DNA of 64,000 nt from positions 1 to 64,000 of the forward strand of contig CBDBQB010000015.1 of NCBI GenBank assembly GCA_965209105.1, written 5' to 3'. Positions 43,396 to 52,055 of this stretch are shown piece by piece (position 1 is the stretch's first letter; each line of letters starts with the position of its first letter). Both the position numbers and the translations under genes were made by a program. Origin of the DNA: JAAELZ01 sp965209105 (GTDB lineage Bacteria; Pseudomonadota; Gammaproteobacteria; Arenicellales; Poriferihabitantaceae). The notes beneath the pieces are model-generated. The model had not been told where the DNA came from. It did no database searches and saw only the letters and a program-made list of their open reading frames with translations.

Positions 43396-44205
43396 ATGAT
43401 TGATACACTCAATACTGATGTAGAACCTTACCTTCGCCTAGGTGTTTTTATAGGTATTCTACTGCTGATGATCCTGCTGGAATTTATAATTCCTCGGCGT
43501 GATGCGCAGTTCCGTGCCCGACGTTGGCCAGCGAATTTAGGCTTAGTGGTGTTGAATACGCTGGTAGTGCGTTTGATATTGCCGGGTGCGACCGTTGCCA
43601 CCGCGATTTGGGCGAGCGCGCATAACATTGGGCTATTGAACTGGCTGCCTGTCCCTGGGGCGGTGTCGTTTGTATTGGCAGTGGTGATATTGGATTTAAT
43701 TATATATTGGCAACACCGCTTTTCACATAGTATCCCTATGCTCTGGCAATTTCATCGTTTACATCATGCCGATACGATGATCGATGTGACCACGGGCTCG
43801 CGATTTCATCCTGTCGAGATTGTGTTTTCGACGCTCGTTAAGTTGCTGGCGATTGTGATACTTGGCGCTTCTGTCTGGGCGGTGATTATTTTTGAAGTAT
43901 TGCTCAATGCGACGGCCATGTTTAACCACAGCAATATTAGGCTACCCTTGGGCTTCGATCGCATGATGCGAAAGCTAATTGTTACGCCGGACATGCACCG
44001 TGTGCATCATTCCATCTACGCGGCCGAGTTTAATCAAAATTTTGGCTTTAATTTGTCTTTATGGGATTACTGGTTTCAAAGCTATATCGCGCAGCCCAAG
44101 AAGGGACACATAGAAATGCAGATTGGTCTGCCGTATTTTCGGGAAGATACGGAAAAGTCGTTAAGCAAGATGTTGACTCAGCCGATGCGTTCGCCCACTG
44201 ATTAG
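43396..44205 (+). CDS. sterol desaturase/fatty acid hydroxylase family membrane protein
   Basis: Di-iron membrane oxygenase of the fatty acid hydroxylase superfamily, 269 residues. Three histidine clusters are seen: HRFSH (His107 and His111), HRLHH (His120-His124) and HRVHH (His201-His205). About four hydrophobic segments flank them (about 15-32, 52-75, 88-104 and 145-165). Members hydroxylate or desaturate lipids, including sterols and carotenoids. It is followed 15 bases later by a TauD oxygenase on the same strand, so the two are likely co-transcribed. The substrate is unknown. Confidence 0.88.
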   Translation: MIDTLNTDVEPYLRLGVFIGILLLMILLEFIIPRRDAQFRARRWPANLGLVVLNTLVVRLILPGATVATAIWASAHNIGLLNWLPVPGAVSFVLAVVILDLIIYWQHRFSHSIPMLWQFHRLHHADTMIDVTTGSRFHPVEIVFSTLVKLLAIVILGASVWAVIIFEVLLNATAMFNHSNIRLPLGFDRMMRKLIVTPDMHRVHHSIYAAEFNQNFGFNLSLWDYWFQSYIAQPKKGHIEMQIGLPYFREDTEKSLSKMLTQPMRSPTD

Positions 44206-44220
44206 ACCCCTTAGACCACA

Positions 44221-45123
44221 GTGATTAAAAGTAATCCCCCCAAGTGGTTTGATTTGCAGAATGCTGAGGCATATTTGGCTTGGCGAGCACAAAAGCTGGA
44301 ACCTTACCCGGTTCACTTTGATCAAATCAAGATACGGGTAAACGATGCGCGTGCCTTGAGCCAGATCGAGAAGCAGGCTCTGCAAGAGAAGCTGGATCAA
44401 TACAATATGGCGGTCTATCAATGCACAGATTTAAGCGAAAACAAGTCGATCCCAGTTGAAGTCGGTCGCTTATTTGGTTTAGAAAGTCTAGATGCGAATC
44501 TCGCGGCGGGTGAAGATGCAATCAGTGAGATTCAGATTGATTCAACCGAGGCGCAAGCGCGCTATATTCCGTACACGCCCAGCAAACTAAGCTGGCATAG
44601 CGATGGCTACTACAATGCTATGGATAAGCAGATTCGCGCAATGAGTATGCATTGTGTTCGACCCGCCAAAGCGGGGGGCGAAAACGCGTTGTTAGACCCT
44701 GAAATAGCTTATATCTATTTGCGTGATATTAATCCGAAATTTATCATAGCCTTAACTGAGCCTGATGCGATGACCATTCCTGCAAATGAAGTGAATGGCC
44801 GGATTGTAAGGGCAGCACAAACTGGGCCGGTGTTTAGTTTTGATCCGAACGGTTATTTACACATGCGCTATACCGCACGGACGCGTAGCATTGAGTGGAA
44901 GGCGTCGCCGACACTTAACAAAGCGGTTGCCGCACTGAATGAGCTGCTTGAGTACGGCAATGATTTCGGTCTTAAGTGGATCATACGCGGCCGTCTAGAA
45001 GCCGGAGAAGGCTTGATTTGCAATAATGTGCTGCATAATCGCAGCGCCTTCAAAGACGATGCGCGCGCGCCGCGGCTGTTGTATCGTTTAAGATACTACG
45101 AGCGCGCACCCACCGCATCTTAG
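44221..45123 (+). CDS. TauD/TfdA family 2-oxoglutarate-dependent dioxygenase (second)
   Basis: Second Fe(II)/2-oxoglutarate oxygenase, 300 residues from GTG 44221. The triad is His126 and Asp128 (LSWHSDGYYNAM) and the distal His272 (NNVLHNRSAF), with a C-terminal LLYRLRYYER Arg for 2-oxoglutarate binding. It is only distantly similar to the first TauD in this cluster, so it is not a recent duplicate. It lies directly downstream of the sterol-desaturase-like gene and converges with rne, whose stop is about 40 bases away. Substrate unknown. Confidence 0.88.
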   Translation: MIKSNPPKWFDLQNAEAYLAWRAQKLEPYPVHFDQIKIRVNDARALSQIEKQALQEKLDQYNMAVYQCTDLSENKSIPVEVGRLFGLESLDANLAAGEDAISEIQIDSTEAQARYIPYTPSKLSWHSDGYYNAMDKQIRAMSMHCVRPAKAGGENALLDPEIAYIYLRDINPKFIIALTEPDAMTIPANEVNGRIVRAAQTGPVFSFDPNGYLHMRYTARTRSIEWKASPTLNKAVAALNELLEYGNDFGLKWIIRGRLEAGEGLICNNVLHNRSAFKDDARAPRLLYRLRYYERAPTAS

Positions 45124-45162
45124 GCAAAGAGCGCGCGTATCCGCGTGTTCTAGCGGCTCTGG

Positions 45163-47556
45163 CTATTTGTTTCCGTCGACTTCAGCAGGCACTGCTTTAG
45201 GGTTTGATTTAACATTCCCTTCAGTTGATTGCTTGGTGCTTGTTTTTTTCTTGCTCGCGCGCTTTTTACGAACAGGTGTTTTACGGTCTGATGAATTGGC
45301 ATCAGCCCTTGGCTTGGCAGGGCGTCTTGCTGGACGTTTATCAGGCGATGCCGAAGGCTTGCTAGCGGGTTGGCTTTGAGCGTCACTATTTTCTTGTTGA
45401 GGCATTTGACTGCTTTCTGTATTGCTATCCGCCTGTTTGCGCGGACGGCCTCGACCGCGGTTGGGCTTATCACTTCCCTCAGTGCTGGGTGGCTTACTGT
45501 CAGAGGTTTGCGCTGATGATGAGGGGTCTTTTGATGGCTGATTCATGTTCTGATCAGCGTTTGCTTGGTTTTCCTTGGATTGATTATTATTGTTGCGTCG
45601 ACGATTAACCCCACCCCGACGGCGGCGATTATTTGAATTACCGCGGCTATTTCCTTGCCCGCCTCGATTATTATTTCGGGGCTGACGCCGACCGCTACTT
45701 GAGCGCTGAGGCCTGTTTTGATTCTCTTGCGGTGCTTCTGCTTCAGTGATATTTCCGTCTGCTTCTGACGGTGTTTCATTGCCTTCTACTGCATCGACTG
45801 CTTTGCCTTTAATGGTTTTCCATAAACGTTTAATTAGCCCTTTGTCAGAATCCACATTGCTTTGGGCAACGCCTGCTGCCTTAGCCGCGGTAGCTCCCGC
45901 TTTGGTCGAGGCTGTTTTTGGTGCAGTGCTGGGCGGTGGGGTTGAGGGTGTCATTTGGTCAAAACCTATGACGGGTTTTTCAGGCTTAGGCTTGCGGCCT
46001 GTGATGTCCTTAAATTCCTCGTATTTATCAGTATCGAGGCTCAGCTCGTGACTAGGCTTGCTGGGGTTTTCATCGAGTTCATTGCTGCGCAGCCGTTTGA
46101 TCTCGTAATGAGGGCTTTGCATGTCACTACTTGGAATCACCACCACGCGTGTCGCAAGACGAGATTCCAACTGCATGAGTTCGCGGCGCTTCTCGTTCAA
46201 AATGTAGGCAGCTGTGTTGACAGGTAAGAAGACTTGTAAAGATTCTGTATTTTCCTTCAGCGCTTCTTCCTCGATGATGCGAAGTAAACTTAAAGAACCG
46301 GAAACGATACTACGGATATGTCCAGTGCCTTCGCAGCGCGGGCAAGTGTGATAATTGGAGTCGCCAATCGATGCGCGAATTCTCTGGCGTGACATTTCGA
46401 GCAACCCGAAGCGGGAAATGCGGCCGACTTGTACGCGTGCGCGATCATGGCTGAGCGCGTTTTTAAGACGCGTTTCTACTTTGCGTTGATTTTGAGTAGA
46501 ACTCATGTCGATTAAGTCAAGCACCAACAAGCCGCCTAAGTCGCGAATTCTTAATTGTCGGGCGATTTCATCGACTGCTTCAAGATTGGTGTTGAGTGCT
46601 GTTTCCTCAATATCGCTACCTTTGGTCGCACGCGCTGAGTTGACGTCAATGGAGATCAGTGCTTCTGTATGGTCAATGACCACTTCGCCGCCTGAGGGTA
46701 ATTGCACTTCTCGAGAAAATGCTGATTCGATTTGGTTTTCGATTTGAAAGCGCGAAAATAGCGGAGTGCTGTCTTCGTGCATTTTAAGCTTAGGGAGGTT
46801 TTTCGGCATGACTTGTGAGACGAAACGCGAGGCGCGCTCAAACATCTCTTTGTCGTCAATGATCAATTCCTGCACATTGCTATTGAGATGATCGCGGATT
46901 GCGCGAACCAGCAAATTGCTCTCTTGGTAAATCAGCGTCGGTGCTTTGCTGTTGGCGGAAGCGTCTTCAATCGCTGTCCATAATTGAATGAGAAATTCGT
47001 AATCCCATTTAAGCTCTTCATCAGTGCGACCAAGTGCTGCGGTTCTAGCGATCATCGCATGTTGCTTGGGCATATTGAGTGCATCAATTGCGCGCTTTAA
47101 ATCAGTGCGTTGCTGACCTTCTACGCGACGTGAAATACCACCGCCTTTGGGATTGTTCGGCATCAATACTATGAATCGTCCGGCCAGACTGATAAAGGTG
47201 GTCAGCGCGGCGCCTTTATTGCCGCGTTCGTCCTTTTCGACTTGAACGATCAGCTCTTGGCCTTCTTTGATCACATCCTTAATATTGACCTTCGATAAAG
47301 GCGTTTTAGAGGAATAGTTTTGGAAGTAGCCGCGGTAAATTTCTTTAAAGGGTAGAAAGCCGTGGCGGTCTGTGCCGTAGTTGATAAAACAGGCTTCGAG
47401 GCTGGGCTCTACGCGCGTGACAACGGCTTTATAAATATTGCCTTTACGTTGTTGGCGTACGGCAGATTCGAGGTCTAAATCTAGGAGTTTTTGTCCATCG
47501 ACAATCGCAACGCGCAATTCTTCTGCATGTGTTGCATTAAATAGTATTCTTTTCAT
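45163..47556 (-). CDS. rne: ribonuclease E
   Basis: RNase E is the main RNA-degradosome endonuclease and processes rRNA and tRNA precursors. It has 797 residues. The N-terminal S1 domain (about 35-125), the catalytic acidic pair Asp303 (ISIDVNSARATKG) and Asp346 (LVLDLIDMSS), and the zinc-link CPRCEGTG (Cys404 and Cys407) are conserved. The C-terminal region from about 510 on is disordered and rich in Asn, Arg, Gly, Gln and Ser, with basic runs that presumably bind RNA, but shorter than in E. coli (1061). The 5' leader is about 600 bases long, as expected for an autoregulated gene. Confidence 0.97.
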   Translation of the reverse strand: MKRILFNATHAEELRVAIVDGQKLLDLDLESAVRQQRKGNIYKAVVTRVEPSLEACFINYGTDRHGFLPFKEIYRGYFQNYSSKTPLSKVNIKDVIKEGQELIVQVEKDERGNKGAALTTFISLAGRFIVLMPNNPKGGGISRRVEGQQRTDLKRAIDALNMPKQHAMIARTAALGRTDEELKWDYEFLIQLWTAIEDASANSKAPTLIYQESNLLVRAIRDHLNSNVQELIIDDKEMFERASRFVSQVMPKNLPKLKMHEDSTPLFSRFQIENQIESAFSREVQLPSGGEVVIDHTEALISIDVNSARATKGSDIEETALNTNLEAVDEIARQLRIRDLGGLLVLDLIDMSSTQNQRKVETRLKNALSHDRARVQVGRISRFGLLEMSRQRIRASIGDSNYHTCPRCEGTGHIRSIVSGSLSLLRIIEEEALKENTESLQVFLPVNTAAYILNEKRRELMQLESRLATRVVVIPSSDMQSPHYEIKRLRSNELDENPSKPSHELSLDTDKYEEFKDITGRKPKPEKPVIGFDQMTPSTPPPSTAPKTASTKAGATAAKAAGVAQSNVDSDKGLIKRLWKTIKGKAVDAVEGNETPSEADGNITEAEAPQENQNRPQRSSSGRRQPRNNNRGGQGNSRGNSNNRRRRGGVNRRRNNNNQSKENQANADQNMNQPSKDPSSSAQTSDSKPPSTEGSDKPNRGRGRPRKQADSNTESSQMPQQENSDAQSQPASKPSASPDKRPARRPAKPRADANSSDRKTPVRKKRASKKKTSTKQSTEGNVKSNPKAVPAEVDGNK

Positions 47557-47594
47557 TTTTTAACCTGCATAGGATAAACCCATGCGAAACAGGT

Positions 47595-47613
47595 GTTTAC
47601 GATCATCGTAAAC
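47595..47613 (-). promoter_or_regulatory. perfect palindrome in the rne leader
   Basis: GTTTACGAT, one C, ATCGTAAAC: nine-base arms with a one-base centre, 39 bases before the rne start codon. In E. coli, stem-loops in the rne leader are RNase E targets for autoregulation; a similar role here is inferred from position only. Confidence 0.45.
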
Positions 47614-48152
47614 GTATTAATCTAATGAAGAGAGCTGTAGGAAAGATTGGCTGGACATTGCCTAGATAGGCCGTGTTTGAACCTTTGGATGGCAAAAATA
47701 TCAGCCCAGATTTAAGCGCCTGTTTGCCATAATCATAGGTTTTAGGCCTATTGAGCAAGTGGCGAGTCGAAAATTAAGGGTCAGCCAAAATCCTCGGCGC
47801 CCGTTATTTCACTCGATCAGAGGTGAATATTTTTGTCAAATGAAAGCTGCCTTGGCAGCCTTCGGTGCGCTAAAGTCTTGGTCGTCGATATTCGACTGGA
47901 TTTAGACTGAAGCGCTAAATACTTTCTAAAAGCGATCTCTTCGCGTTATTGTTCGTGCCTAAAGACACGGTTTAAGGGTTAAACGGAGATCAATTTAACT
48001 TAAGTGTGGGCTCTGAATCTAGTTGAGCCAAGATCATTCCTTTTAACCAGCGCTAAATATACCAGCTTTATCGCTAATAAAACACCGAATAACAGCTTCA
48101 ACAGATACTTTTTTCAAAGACTTAGAGTTCGATTATCTGATTGATTGTTCGC

Positions 48153-48158
48153 TATAAT
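48153..48158 (+). promoter_or_regulatory. candidate -10 box for fabG
   Basis: Consensus TATAAT 30 bases before the fabG start. The -35 region is not close to consensus (TTCGAT-like at about 48128-48133), so the call rests on the -10 alone. Confidence 0.4.
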
Positions 48159-48187
48159 CCGACTTTTCTTGATCAAAATTAAAAAAT

Positions 48188-48934
48188 ATGGAGAGTATTG
48201 AAGGCTTGGTTTGCTTGGTGACGGGCGCAACGCGGGGTTTGGGTGCCGCGATAGCGGATCAACTGGGCGAGATGGGCGGTGTTGTCGTCGGGACGGCGAC
48301 CTCTGATAAAGGCGCTGATGCAATTTCTGAACGCTTTGCAGCCAATGATATAAAAGGTCAGGGTATGCGGCTAAATGTGACGGATGATGCGTCTGTCGAA
48401 GCGGTGATGACCGCGATCGCTGATCAGTTTGGCCCCGTCTCGATATTAGTGAATAATGCCGGCATTACGCGTGACGGGTTGCTCATGCGTATGAAAGATG
48501 AAGACTGGGATGCCATTATGGACACCAATCTAAAATCAGCTTTTCGTATGAGCAAGGCATGTTTGCGCGGGATGATGAAAGCGAAGTTTGGTCGGATTAT
48601 TAATATCTCTTCGATTGTGGGCGTAACAGGCAATGCCGGGCAATCCAATTATGCTGCCGCCAAAGCCGGGATGATTGGCTTTAGCCGTTCACTCGCACAA
48701 GAAATTGCGTCGCGTAATATTACGGTAAATGTCGTTGCGCCGGGCTTCATTCAATCAGATATGACCAACGAGCTGGGCGATGCTCAGACAGAGGCGCTCA
48801 TGAAAAATATACCGATGGCGAGATTGGGCCAGCCGCAAGATGTGGCGAACGCCGTCGCATTCTTAGCCTCGCCGATGGCATCGTATATTACCGGCTCGGT
48901 GATCCATGTGAATGGTGGCATGTATATGGGCTGA
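48188..48934 (+). CDS. fabG: 3-oxoacyl-ACP reductase FabG
   Basis: FabG reduces 3-oxoacyl-ACP with NADPH in fatty-acid elongation. It has 248 residues (E. coli 244). The cofactor motif TGATRGLG (about 12-19), NNAGITRDGLLMRM (about 89-102), and the catalytic Ser142, Tyr155 and Lys159 (QSNYAAAKAG) are in place. The C-terminal VNGGMYM is typical. fabD and fabH are missing from the usual position upstream, so the block starts at fabG here. acpP follows, separated by about 280 bases with its own promoter. Confidence 0.97.
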   Translation: MESIEGLVCLVTGATRGLGAAIADQLGEMGGVVVGTATSDKGADAISERFAANDIKGQGMRLNVTDDASVEAVMTAIADQFGPVSILVNNAGITRDGLLMRMKDEDWDAIMDTNLKSAFRMSKACLRGMMKAKFGRIINISSIVGVTGNAGQSNYAAAKAGMIGFSRSLAQEIASRNITVNVVAPGFIQSDMTNELGDAQTEALMKNIPMARLGQPQDVANAVAFLASPMASYITGSVIHVNGGMYMG

Positions 48935-49082
48935 GGGCGCATACAAATCAACATCATACGAACGAGTACGCCGACTTTATAGAGCTGACCTCGAGATATT
49001 GATCGTAAGTAATTGTATTTATTAAGCCTGAGATGTGTGCTGAGGGCGACAAATATTTTTCAAGTAACTGCCTGAAATTTGT

Positions 49083-49088
49083 TACAAT
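49083..49088 (+). promoter_or_regulatory. candidate acpP promoter (-10)
   Basis: TACAAT inside TTGTTACAATTC, with a TTTTTC/TTCAAG-like -35 about 18 bases upstream. It is 130 bases before acpP, fitting the separately transcribed acpP seen in other gammaproteobacteria. Confidence 0.4.
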
Positions 49089-49160
49089 TCGCGCAGTTTC
49101 CTTGTGTATACAGCGTGACTTTACTTAGGTCAATCATACAACTGATACAAAGGGTTTTAG

Positions 49161-49188
49161 CATTGTGGTTGTGATCACATCTGCAATG
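49161..49188 (+). promoter_or_regulatory. 28-base dyad in the acpP leader
   Basis: CATTG and CAATG outer arms flank a central perfect palindrome GTGATCAC, with five unmatched bases on each side. It lies between the candidate promoter and the acpP ribosome site (GGAGG at 49202). It could be a protein-binding site or an RNA hairpin. Confidence 0.45.
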
Positions 49189-49217
49189 TTTGTTTTTCAC
49201 TGGAGGTAATTCCCCTA

Positions 49218-49457
49218 ATGAGTAGTATTGAAGATCGAGTTAGAAAAATTGTTGTGGAGCAGCTGGGCGCAAATGAAGACCAAGTGACCACCGAGGCATC
49301 ATTCGTTGATGATCTAGGCGCGGATTCTTTGGATACCGTTGAGTTGGTCATGGCCTTAGAAGAAGAATTCGATATGGAAATTCCTGACGATCAAGCCGAA
49401 AGCATTGCAACGGTTAAAGATGCGGTAGGTTATATCGAGGCGCATCCTAGCGCTTGA
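49218..49457 (+). CDS. acpP: acyl carrier protein
   Basis: ACP carries growing acyl chains as thioesters on a 4'-phosphopantetheine arm. It has 79 residues (E. coli 78). The attachment serine is Ser37 in the GADSLDTVELVMALEEEF motif. The GGAGG ribosome site is strong, fitting a very abundant protein. A terminator follows 23 bases after the stop, so acpP is likely to be transcribed mostly on its own. Confidence 0.98.
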   Translation: MSSIEDRVRKIVVEQLGANEDQVTTEASFVDDLGADSLDTVELVMALEEEFDMEIPDDQAESIATVKDAVGYIEAHPSA

Positions 49458-49480
49458 TATACACCCCTAGTATTTTTAAG

Positions 49481-49512
49481 AGCCGTTGCCTGAGTAAGGC
49501 GGCGGCTTTTTT
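49481..49512 (+). terminator. rho-independent terminator of acpP
   Basis: Eleven-base stem (AGCCGTTGCCT and AGGCGGCGGCT with two G-T pairs), a GAGTA loop and six T residues. It separates acpP from fabF. Confidence 0.88.
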
Positions 49513-49693
49513 CTTTTCAGGCGGCGTTCACCAGAGAGTTCGGTGAGAAAAAAATAAGCGTAATTTTCCAGATTTCAGATAAAATATGGCAAATAGTTAG
49601 GGCTAATGGCTGCAACTTTAGTGGGAATATGGGGGGTTTAAGCCATCTTTATCCATCGCAATTCTCGTGCAAAGATTTCTTCAGGATAAATTC

Positions 49694-50932
49694 ATGACAA
49701 AAAGACGCGTAGTGGTAACGGGCCTGGGTGCGGTCACCCCAGTCGGGCACAACGTAGAAGCGAGCTGGTCTGCGATGATGGCTGGTCAGTCAGGCATCTC
49801 TACAATTACCCAGTTTGATCCAGAAGGGTTTAATTGTACCGTGGCAGGCGAAGTGCAAGATTTTGCACCCGAAGCCGTGATTGAGCCGAAAGAACTCAAA
49901 AAGATGGATCGCTTTATCCAGATGGGTTTGGTCGCTGGCATTGAAGCGGTTGAAGATTCTGGCATCGAAATCACTGAAAAAAATGCTGAAAATATCGGCG
50001 TGTATATCGGCGCTGGGATTGGCGGTTTAGACTCAATCGAGCGAACCACCGGCGTGTTTAATGAAAAAGGCCCTAGAAGAGTTTCGCCATTTTATATTCC
50101 CATGGCGATCATCAATATGATCTCTGGCAATCTATCGATTAAATACGGCATGAAAGGGCCCAACTTATCGATGGTCACGGCGTGTTCCACGGGCACCCAT
50201 GCGATTGGCGAAGCGGGGCGCTTAATCGAGTACGGCGACGCAGATGTTATGGTTGCGGGTGGTGCTGAAGCGACGATTACGCGTACGGCTATCGCCGGTT
50301 TTGCGGCAGCGCGCGCCTTAAGTAAACGCGGTGACGTGCCTTCTGAATCGAGCTGTCCTTGGGATACACGCAGGGATGGGTTTGTGATGGGAGAAGGGGG
50401 CGGCGTTTTGGTGCTTGAAGAATATGAACATGCTAAAGCACGAGGTGCGAAAATTTATGCAGAGTTAGCAGGGTTTGGTTTAAGCGGCGACGCCTTTCAT
50501 ATGACCAGCCCCCAGCCCGACGGCGAAGGTGCCGCGCGATGTATGCTAAATGCAATGCGCCATGCAGGTCTAAATATCACGGACATTGATTACATAAATG
50601 CGCACGGCACCTCGACACCGCAGGGCGATATTGCAGAGACCAAAGCGGTTAAACGCGCCTTTGGCGATGAAGCTTACAGGGTAAAAATAAGTTCGATCAA
50701 ATCAATGATTGGTCATTTGCTGGGTGCCGCCGGTGGCGTGGAAGCAGTGGCAACGGTGATGTCTATTTATCACCAGCAGATTCCACCGACAATCAATCTT
50801 GAAAATCCAGATCCAGAATGTGATCTTGACTATGTGCCCTTGATAGGCTGCGACCACAAAATTGATGCAGCCTTATCCAATTCCTTCGGTTTTGGTGGTA
50901 CCAACGGCACCTTGGCGTTTATCAAAATATAG
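49694..50932 (+). CDS. fabF: 3-oxoacyl-ACP synthase II (FabF)
   Basis: FabF condenses malonyl-ACP with long acyl-ACP, including the step sensitive to temperature in E. coli. From ATG 49694 it has 412 residues (E. coli 413), preceded by AGGA. The catalytic Cys164 is in VTACSTGTHA, and the two His are in NAHGTSTPQGD and SMIGHLLGAAGG. A GTG at 49667 would add nine residues but is unneeded. Its stop overlaps the GTG of mltG by one base, so the pair is coupled. pabC, usual between fabF and mltG in E. coli, is absent. Confidence 0.97.
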   Translation: MTKRRVVVTGLGAVTPVGHNVEASWSAMMAGQSGISTITQFDPEGFNCTVAGEVQDFAPEAVIEPKELKKMDRFIQMGLVAGIEAVEDSGIEITEKNAENIGVYIGAGIGGLDSIERTTGVFNEKGPRRVSPFYIPMAIINMISGNLSIKYGMKGPNLSMVTACSTGTHAIGEAGRLIEYGDADVMVAGGAEATITRTAIAGFAAARALSKRGDVPSESSCPWDTRRDGFVMGEGGGVLVLEEYEHAKARGAKIYAELAGFGLSGDAFHMTSPQPDGEGAARCMLNAMRHAGLNITDIDYINAHGTSTPQGDIAETKAVKRAFGDEAYRVKISSIKSMIGHLLGAAGGVEAVATVMSIYHQQIPPTINLENPDPECDLDYVPLIGCDHKIDAALSNSFGFGGTNGTLAFIKI

Positions 50933-52047
50933 TGCCGCAATCACCGAACGACCAATCTGAGCGCGGTGCTGCATCGGCTTCGGATAAACCAGATAATCAG
51001 CACCGTAGAATCAGGGGTTTGTCCGTAAAATTGCTGGGCGCTTGCTTGCTCTCGATATGTCTTCTGATTGCGGGAGGGGCATTCGGCTTGCATCTCATCG
51101 ATCAACAGTTAAACGAAGCCAAACCTTTTGGCAAAACTATTTATAAAATTGCCAAAGGTGAGAATCTCAGGCGTTTTATCTCGCAGTTGCAGGATTCCGG
51201 AATGATTGACGAGCCCTACTCATTGCGCCTCTATGCGCGCTATAAAGGCTTGGATAGTCGACTGCACATCGGACATTATCAATTTGCAAATGGCATGGAT
51301 TTGCGCGAAGTGCTCGATTCAATTACCACCGGCAAGCATCGTTTAGCGCACCAATTCCGCTTCGTTCAGGGCAGTAACTTTAAGCAGCTTCGCGCAGCAC
51401 TCAGATCGGCTGAAGGCCTAAAACAGACCCTGGTAGACAAAACGGATGCAGAGGTGTTGGAGTTATTTGATCGCAACAACAGTTATGCACATCCCGAAGG
51501 GTTATTTTTCCCAGAAACTTATGCGTATCATCCAGAGGAGACGGATTACGCACTGCTGAACCGAGCCTTTCAATCTACGCAAAAAATATTATCCAAGCTG
51601 TGGGAAAAACGTGATAAAAATATTCAGATAAGCACGCCTTACGAAGCATTGATTCTGGCGTCGATCATCGAAAAAGAAACCGCCCTAGCGAGCGAGCGCG
51701 CTTTAATTTCTGGCGTATTTATGAATCGGCTTAAAAAGGGCATGCGTTTGCAAACCGACCCCACCGTCATCTACGGTATTGGGGATGCCTATGACGGCAA
51801 TATCACGCGCAAACATTTAACCACCGATACACCCTATAATACCTATACGCGCTATGGCTTGCCGCCGACTCCAATCAGTTTTCCGGGGCGTGCGGCAATT
51901 GAAGCCGCTCTGAAGCCTAAGAAAACCAAGGCCTTATACTTTGTTGCGAAGGGTGATGGTAGTGGGGGTCATAGGTTTTCGAATACCTTAGAGGAACACA
52001 ATCAGGCGGTAAAACAGTATTTAAAAATGAGGCGTCGGTCGAGTTAG
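50932..52047 (+). CDS. mltG: endolytic peptidoglycan transglycosylase MltG (YceG)
   Basis: MltG cleaves nascent glycan strands and probably ends their polymerisation. It has 371 residues from GTG 50932. One N-terminal membrane segment (about 30-52, LLGACLLSICLLIAGGAFGL) follows a polar head of about 28 residues. The periplasmic LysM-like region and YceG domain follow, with the catalytic Glu in the SIIEKETALASERALISGVF motif (about residues 243-262) and RLQTDPTVIYGIG after it. tmk begins 8 bases downstream. Confidence 0.96.
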   Translation: MPQSPNDQSERGAASASDKPDNQHRRIRGLSVKLLGACLLSICLLIAGGAFGLHLIDQQLNEAKPFGKTIYKIAKGENLRRFISQLQDSGMIDEPYSLRLYARYKGLDSRLHIGHYQFANGMDLREVLDSITTGKHRLAHQFRFVQGSNFKQLRAALRSAEGLKQTLVDKTDAEVLELFDRNNSYAHPEGLFFPETYAYHPEETDYALLNRAFQSTQKILSKLWEKRDKNIQISTPYEALILASIIEKETALASERALISGVFMNRLKKGMRLQTDPTVIYGIGDAYDGNITRKHLTTDTPYNTYTRYGLPPTPISFPGRAAIEAALKPKKTKALYFVAKGDGSGGHRFSNTLEEHNQAVKQYLKMRRRSS

Positions 52048-52055
52048 TCATTAAT

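Larger units (their letters stand above)
47557..48187. other. 631-base divergent region between rne and fabG
   Basis: No coding frame of note. It probably holds the long untranslated leader of rne (minus strand), with a perfect palindrome at 47595-47613, and the fabG promoter near 48153. The rluC, maf, rpmF, plsX, fabH and fabD genes that lie between rne and fabG in E. coli are absent. Confidence 0.6.

Noticed and set aside
45163..45800. Open frames on the plus strand opposite the rne C-terminus
   Set aside because: They are shadows of the low-complexity RNase E tail (Arg, Gly, Asn and Ser-rich codons) and have no homology.
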